Shown: in pieces, positions 47,901 to 56,900 of the stretch
How the letters are laid out: every line of letters starts with the position of its first letter
Numbering within the stretch: position 1 is the first letter of the stretch
Assembly: GCA_022702705.1 (NCBI GenBank)
Contig: CM040429.1
Location: 9,456,038-9,520,037, forward strand
Direction of reading: 5' to 3'
Length of the DNA stretch: 64,000 bases
From: Papilionanthe hookeriana x Papilionanthe teres
Lineage: Eukaryota > Streptophyta > Magnoliopsida > Asparagales > Orchidaceae
Made by a program: the position numbers and the translations under genes
The notes under the pieces: model-generated
What the model was told of the DNA's origin: nothing
The model's input: the letters and a program-made list of their open reading frames with translations, nothing else
The model's database searches: none

Positions 47901-50900
47901 AAAAAATTGATCCAAAAGGCTTCCTTTTATAAAAACTGTGATACAAAATTGATTCCATTTTAGTTCATAGATTATCTAAAATTTTTCCCAATTTAATTTC
48001 TAAGGAATAATGTTGGATCAACTCTGTATAGTTAAGTGACTAAACTAGAGAAATGTGATGTTTTAGAGACGCATACAAATAGTTGTGGTACTATTTTTGA
48101 GTTTAATTGCTACAAGAGAAAAAAAAATAGTGTTGGAGTGATGATGCGTGTAAGGTTATTAAAGAAAATAGAGTTTTGACAAGTGGATAAATTACTATCG
48201 AAGTGAATTATGAAACTCATTCAAGGAGGTTAGTTGAGTAATTCAAAAGCTATAACTTATGATGGTTTATAATATCCTATAAGAACTAAGTGACGCGGCT
48301 GTGAAAGCAGTGTTCTAGTGCCGACTCTTGAGAAAAACCTTGGAGTCGGGTTTTGCGTGTAGAAGAGGGAGGGAAGGGGGGGGGGGTGTTCGGTAAGTGA
48401 TGCGCCTGAGGAGTGTGTCAGTCCTTAGTTGCCTTATAATATTTATATGTTGTTTTGTGTGTTTTAGGGTTATCATATGTTTTTGTTTCCTGTTGAGAGA
48501 TCTTGGCGTCTCCGATTTTTCCCTCTAGGTGTTGTAATCGACGGCGAGAAGGCGCTCTGACCGTAACTCGTCCTAAGGTGATGCGTATCTTTTGTTTCCT
48601 GCATCCACACAACCCTTCCTCCCACTGCCCTCCTCCTCCAGCCCGCCAACCCTTTTCCTCTCTTTTGTTGGCCGCATAGCTTACTGCTTGATTCAAACCA
48701 ACTTGCTTCTAGAACTCCTGTGCAGCGTTCTCGGTAGCCTACCACTTGTACTTGCACCTTACCATCATCTGATATCTCTCTGCTCTGTGTAGCCACCACC
48801 TTGCGACTATCGCCACCATAGTCTTGCTCCTCCCTGCTGATCCGACCGCAATTACGCAAGTAAAAGAGTTTATAAAATTATGGACAAATTTGACCTCAAA
48901 TTAGATTAAGTGGCTAATGTACGATAATTAAATATTAAAGTTTTTATAAATATAAATCGTACACTAGGGGTACTATGCAAGCATACATATCGTTTCAACT
49001 AATATAGAGTTTTCTTTTTAAAACCCCAGATATCGATCCCACGGGGAAGCAATGTAAATAGAAAAGAAATAAAATTTTAATGCTGAAATTTGAAGTCTAC
49101 TTAAAATTAATCAACTAAAAATGTAAGTTACTCAAGTAGAAATTTCAAGTAATTTAAATGCTTTAACACAATAAACAAAGATTCTTTCCCCATACGAAAT
49201 ATTTCATGATTGGTAGACATCTAAATTAGCTTTGAGAACTTTGAGATTATGGTATTGTGACAAATAGGAGCATAAATATTCTTTAACTCTTTATGCAAGC
49301 AACAAATAACATTGGCTAGTTTTAAAGATTGGTTCAGGTTGTATTGCTAGTAGTAAGGACTAATTCTAGACTCTCGCTTCTAGATTACCCTAGGGTGCCT
49401 ATGGTCAGGCCTACTAGTGACCCGTCACTTTTCTTTTAAACAAAATTGATAGAATTTAGCCTTTCATTCTAAAAACATAATCAATTTAGCGTCCATCAAA
49501 GATTATCTCCCTATCTATTTGCACCTCCCCCTTCGAGGATTCTGAATCTACTTTTTCAAGAGAAATGTGATACGTACAAGTTAAGAACTCTTAGCCCATG
49601 GTCAGATCTTAAGAATTATCCACAAATTTTAACAATACAAGAAGCCAATTTGTAGGGTAAATGAAGATCAGATAAAGTATCATTACAAATTTATGGAAGA
49701 AGAAAAAAGAAAGTTCTCAAAACCAAATTAAATCCTTAACTAAATCATTTCATATTGATAGGGAGAAAGAGAAGAAGACTACTCAGAAAGCATTGGATTT
49801 GCACAACAAATCATATTTATATAACCCAAATTCAAAGTACAAGACTTAAGAACCAAGATATACATACTTATCTGGAACGATATCCAAGCAATCATTTGAA
49901 GTTTCTCTGACTTCAACTGACTTTTACAAGACTCTAACTCCAGCAATCACACTAAAACACTCTAAACTCTCACTAAAGTAAGAAAAAGTAAAGAGATAAA
50001 ACTATCTAAGAACACTCCATACTCTTCTCAAATCTTTAGCACAATGACAACACACCCTTTTTTTCTGTAGAGTAGTCCTATATTTATAGAACTTCAAAAA
50101 TGACCAGGGGTTGCTTAAGGCACCTCTTCAAAATTCGGTCATATTCAACGAATCTTTTAGAAAGTAACTGTGGCGAGCGCGAATGGACGTGTCCCTTCAT
50201 ATTTGAGTCGCACCTCTTTGTTGAAAAAAATTGATTCCCTGTGTCTATATTCATTGTATCTTGTTTATAACATGTGAGAATTTGTCCAGAGACTTCTAGA
50301 TTGCTTTTGAAGCATCAATAACCGTTACAAAACAGTCCAAGAATTTTCTAGAATCCACAGTTGTGTCTGGCGTCTAGGCGTCTGAATCAGCATTTTTTTC
50401 CTCTTTTCTTCACTAGGCTCATTTTTGCTCATTTTTCTCATTTTTTACTCTTTTTCTTCATAAACTCATTTTCTTGTACATGCAATAAAAAACATAAGAA
50501 ATATCTTTCATTAAAACGTAATATCCTTAAAATATTAATTAAAAATAATATAAAATTTTAGATAATTTTATGGTGGATCAATTCCCCAAACTTAAATGTT
50601 GCTTGTCCTCAAGTAACTCTTTACTACTAAAAAGAGTAATATATGGAAAGAAATTTCTCTGACTTATATAACTGTTCGTCTTATAAATAGAATAATGAAC
50701 TCAAAAAGTTTTTTTAACAACTTAGGTTAAAACTAAAATATGTAAAATATTTAATAATTAAGTGTTGAGAACTCTCTTCTCCTATTTATTTCAAAAATAA
50801 TTGCAATTTGTTATAGTAAGAACATGTAGATAATTTACAAGAAATAGATTTTCATGATAACTCTACTAGTAAGGATGCTTATACATGAAACTTAAGTAAA

Positions 50901-53900
50901 AAATGTAATTAAGTCTCTTCCTATATGATAATTCAAGTGAAGTAAATTTTTTATTAGACATCTCCTCATATATTTTTTATTTTTGGCTTTTTTCATTTTT
51001 CATTTTTTTCTTTTAATTTTGTTTTTTTCATTTTTCTCTCTTTTTTTATAAGGATTACTATATCTAGATGTCTGTTAATGATTTTGAACTTCACTATCCT
51101 TAAGTTATGTTTAAAGACTTAACACATTTTCACTTAATGAATATGTGTTTAGCAAAAATATTTTTCATAGAGTTTCAATTATCTTCTTCTAGATTTCTTA
51201 ATACTTTCAAAAATACAATTTTTTTTAATTTAAATAGTTAAATCAAAATTCTTACACTCATTCATTAAATAATTACAATTTTTAGAATTATGTTTTGTTA
51301 TTAAAAAAAAAACTTATATAAGTTTATTATATTATTCTTAAAAACAGAAAACATATCTATCTTAAATTAACTTTTCTTCCCTTGTTATTAATTTTAAAAA
51401 TATTGCTTACTAAGGACAAGTAAAGTTTAAATTTAAGTTCTTTTCCCTCTCCCAAACTTAGTTCTTTTAATAAGATTTAAACATGTTGCAATATGAAATT
51501 TTAAACTAAACAGGAAGAAAAATGTATAATATTTAAGCTATTTAAAACAATAAAGTAATACAAGTATAAGCAACAATATAAAAGAGTAGCAAAGTAAATA
51601 ACATATGAAAACTAATACTCTTTTACAATTTTAAACAAATACGCTAAAAAGAACAGTAGCATAAATAGAATAAAATTGTAAGCATTCTAACAACAGAAAC
51701 ATAACTGAGTTACTACAGAGTTACACATATAGTACAATAATACTGAAAAGTAAAATCACACATAACAGATACATAACTATAATACTGAAAAGAAAAAACA
51801 CACATAACAGATACATAACTAAAGCAAAGCAGAAATAAAATCTAATCATCCTCGGTCTCTTCATCATCATCGAAGGAATCATCTGGAGCAGGATTTCTAG
51901 GATTTATCCAAGGGGTGAATTTAGGATAGGTAGGAAATTCTATATTCTTATCAACCTTCAAGAATTTCACAAGAGCATCATCATATTCTCCATCATAATC
52001 ACTCTTCCTCTGGATCTAATAAGATACATTATCGATTTTACTATCCAGATCTTCTACTCTGCATTGCATCAAGAACAGTTCACTTTGATGCTTCAAGTAC
52101 CTCTCACAAATAGTATTCCACACATCTGGTGGAGGCTCAGAAGTAGAGGTGGAAGGTCTGGGTGCAGAAGTGGAAGGTCTGGGTGCAGAAGTGGAAGGCA
52201 TAGAAAGAAGAAAAATGCTCTAGAACCATGACTTTTTGTCTTTCCATAAACATCAACATGAGATTTTCCAATTGGCTTCAGTGGCTTAAGTATCTCTTCA
52301 GAATGAGAGTAAGTAATACCGGCATTCTTGCAGACCGAGAAAATGAGAGCCAGGAAGCCTAAAACAGAAATAACACTTCCTCTAGCTGATGTGCTGATTA
52401 CATCATAAATAATGGCTCCCGCATCGATTGGCTTCATTTCTTGAATGCAATAAGTAAAATAGCTCATTCTTTCGTCCCCTCACTCAGGTGATATGATGAA
52501 AGAATGCGAGCAGAAATGAAGTTGTGTCAGGCTTTCGAAGTAGCATTAAGCATTGAAGATGAGAAATTTACCCGCTTATTGTTTCAGATTTTTCAACATC
52601 CTCTTCCATCAGTTAAGTAGGTCAAAATCTCATCGAGCTCTCCTTCAGACGGAGTAAAAATATCGTAGAAGCAATCTGTAGCAGAAGGTAAACCATAAAA
52701 CATGTTAATCACTTCAAGAGTGAACTCAACTCCTATCCCCCTAACATAAACTTCGTTGTCAAACGTTTCAGGAAAATTTACATAAATTCCCTCACCACAG
52801 AAATAACGGCCACAACAGAAAAATAACAAAACTGCTCCCACTGCCGAGCAGCAATAATATGTTCAATCGAGCCGCCGGGATGATAAAAACTTCGCTTTGT
52901 AATGAATTTACATGCCGATGCAAATTCGTTGTAGCGCAGTTGAGCACTTGCGCTAGCAAATTTCGTTTGATCAAATTCGCTTCGTTCCTTTCCTTGCTTT
53001 GATTTTAGTGTTATTCTGTGAATTTGTAAATAATTCCAAATAATTTATAAAAATCATAAAATGACATAAAATCTAAGCTTAAAACACTAAATTAAGCTTA
53101 GATTCATGGATTTTCCACTTAAAAATCAAAATTTTCTTCCAAATTCTCGGCACTATTCAAATGTAGAAAAATTCATGATGAAAACTTAAAATAACTATAC
53201 TAAAATGTAGATATAACCTCGAAAAGTTGAAATCCAGAGTTTAAACACTTCAAAACTTCACGAATCAAGCTTAAAATCGTATCCTAGGACCGGTTTTCAC
53301 GAGTATGGGGGAAGAAGATGAAGCTTAGGCGCTCTAATGGCTGTGGGGTCGGTTTTATGCCCCAAATTTGGTTCAGGTGAACCGGCGCCTAGGGATCTGA
53401 CGCCTAGGTGCCAGAATCACCGAAAATTCCGAAAATTATCAAATTTTTATATTTTTTAATTTAGGTGTTTCTAACATCTGTAAGCTCAAAATCATGTAGT
53501 AAACTTTATCAAACATCTCCCAGAAATTAAAGAAAATATCCAAGTCCAAAATAAATTCCAAATTTAAGATAACATTCCAAACTCAACTTGTTAATATTCC
53601 AAACTCAACTTTTACTTCAATTCATTTCACATCTTCAAGATAAGGTTAAAAAAAATACAAAAAATACAATTAAACAACTTCTCACATCTCACAACATCAA
53701 TTAACAATCAAACAAATCACTACATAAAACATTTTTAAATCACACAACACTTAACAATTACAATCAATTTCTCCACATAATTCACCCTAATTTCACGGAT
53801 TCACATCAGAAACTTCATTAGTTCTACAAGGTAATACACTAACGAGGAAATTCCAAGGCCGTCTTTTCATCGACCCAATTTTTCTTAGCATACATGGTTA

Positions 53901-56900
53901 CCTGATAATCTTCAAAGGCTGCCGAATGGTTAGATTGAGCCTTTATTTGCCATTCCATGTGCTCATATTGGTGGTACATTTCATGCAGTCTTCTTCCAAT
54001 AAGAACTTATTCCTCTTCAATCTTCTCAAGGCGACCGATTAACTTCTCCAATGTTATGGCTAGGTAGGCATTAAAGTAAGTTTGTGAATCCTTGTGCATA
54101 AACTTAGTTTTTCCCTCATTTTCAATGTTTAATCTCTCCATGGAAGCAATCAAAACTCTCTTCTCTCTCAAAAGAATTATTTCTGGTCGAAATTTTGATG
54201 ACTTGATGTTTGGGGACGAAGATGTGGTGGTTTATATGAAAATGCGTGGGTAAGAACTGTTATAGGGCAGTTTTTCTAGGACCCAGATCTACGCCTAGGC
54301 ATCAGGATCTCAGGTGTCTGGCGCCTAGGCGCCAGAATCCTGAAAATCACAGGGTCGCCCTTTTCATAAGTTTCACACTAAATTAAGGTCTAAAAATGTA
54401 GATCAAAAGATATATAACTAAGTGTAGTCACATATAAAACACACTCGAAATCAAATCAAATCATAATATGGGTTGTCTCCCACAAAGCGTTTGGTTTAAT
54501 GTCGTTAGCCCGACATAACCAATTGTTTACTCCAATTAGGTTAAACATAGCACATTCTTAAAAGATGACAAGCTTCCTCCAATATAGAGCTTCAATCTTT
54601 GTCCATTTACTTTAATTATTGAATATGTTTTCAGATTTTTTATATCTACAGCTCCATAAGGATAAATTTTCTTAACAACAAAAGGCCCTGTCCATTTTGA
54701 TCTTAATTTTAATGTCGTCAGTCCGTGAACACAACCACTCAATCAAATGATGATGGTTTGAGACTACCCATGCGAGATACAATAAGTGAAACAGGAAGTG
54801 GCTTGAATTTCTAAGAGAGGTGGGTCCCAGTACTAGTCCACTAAGTGAGTCAATAAAGGAAATCCTATGGCTAGAACCTACGGTCTAAGGAGGGGAAGAA
54901 ATAGACCTCATAAAAATGAAGTCAACATCCCACTAAGTGGGTTCTCTTATGTGTTCTATTAAGTGTCATATTTTCAATTAATTCTAATAAATTAAGCTCA
55001 TTTTTTATACAATATGCCCAAGTACGTTTTAGGTCTACCTCTACTTTTCTTAACATAAGTCGAATCTAAAACATTTAATCTCCTAACCCGATCATCAGAT
55101 GCGCCTGAGGAGTGGGTCAGTCCTTAGTTTCCTTATAATATTTATATGTTGTTTTGTGTGTGTTAGGGTTATCATATGTTTTTTGTTTCCTGTTCAGAGA
55201 GCTTGGCGTCTCCGGTTTTTTTCTCTGAGAGTTGTAACCGACGGTGAGAATGCGCTTTGACCGTAACTCGTCATAAGATGATGTGTATCTTTTGTTTCCT
55301 GCATCCCCACAACCCTTCCTCCCACTAGTCTCCTCCTCCGCCTCCCTACCATCCCTTTTCCTCTCTTTTGTTGACCGCATAGCTTACTGCTTGATCCAAA
55401 GCGACTTGCTTCTGGGACTCCTGTGCAGTGCTCTCGGTAGCCTCCCACTTGTACTTGCACCTTACCATCATCATACTCTCTGCCTTGTTTAGCCACCACC
55501 TTGCAACTATCGCCACCATAGTCTTGCTCCTCCCTGCCCCTCTATCGACAACCATATACTTCCCCTTTCAACCCACCGCAAGCCAACCACTAGAGCTGTT
55601 GCTCCTCTATACTTTATTCCTTTAAGTCGCCAGCCTACATCCATCCTCCACCAGTCATTGTGATTACGATACCGCTCTACTTGGGATTGTTGTGTCCTTG
55701 TTGTTCTTTTTCCTTTTCAGTATGTCGTTGTGCTGCAACAACAACGACAACAATAAGCCTTTATCCCACTAAGTGGGGTCGGTTACACGAATACTTTTTC
55801 TCTATTGTGTTCTATTAAGTGTCATATTTTTAATTAATTCTAATAAATTAAGCTCATTTTTATACAATATACCCAAATAGTTTAGGTCCACCTCTACCTT
55901 TCTTAACATAAGTCGAATCTAAAACATCTATTCTCTTATCCTGATCATCAGATGATCGATGTTTAATATGACCAAACCATCTAAGGCGACTTTCTCTATT
56001 CTTGTCAGCCACTTAAGTTACATCAACCCTTTCACAGATACATTCATTTACATTTTGTCTCTCAGTGTCAATCCACTCATCCACCTAAGCATTCTCATCT
56101 TAGCAATACTTAATTTATTTTTATGCTTCTCTTTTAAAGGCCAACATTATGTGCTATAAAACATTGCAGATCTCAACACGATCTTATAAAATTTTCCTTC
56201 AAGTCTTGAGCATTATTTTTTTATCAAACAATAGGCCCGACACATTCCTCCTCTTCAACCAACAAGCTTGAATTCTACTAATAACATCCCCATCTATATC
56301 ACCATCACTTTGAACAATAAACCTGAGATATCTAAAAAGTCTGGTATCAAGTGTCAATTGAAGTGATTAAATATATGTTTGATGGAGTATTGATAGTATT
56401 ATAAATAGTTGTAGAATGGCTTAAAAGTTATCACACAATAGGATTATATTAAGTATCAATGTATTGCCCATCTCTTTCTTTACTGATTACAAAGATGTTT
56501 TTGGAAGATATTCATACTGAGCCACCATAGTTTATTTTGTTTGCAAATAATGATTTTGATCAACATGACCTATATTGATAAAAGTAGAAATTTAGAATGA
56601 GGGGAAAATTGCTTAGAAAATAAGCCACACCCACTCCCCCACACCCCCCCCCTTCCTTCGTCGCCGCCTACAGCTGCCCTTCCGATCACCTCCCAATCCC
56701 CGTCGTCCGCTTGCCACCGCTAACAATCGCCATCGTTTGCCTCTGCCATCGCAGCAATCGGTCTTAGCCCACCGTTGTCGGATGCTTGTTGGCCCCTCTG
56801 TCGTGGGACAAAAAAATATATTTTGAAATACATTGTTTTTAATTTACTTCAAATCAAACATAAAAAATATAGTCTTACATTTATTTTATAGTGAACTGAA

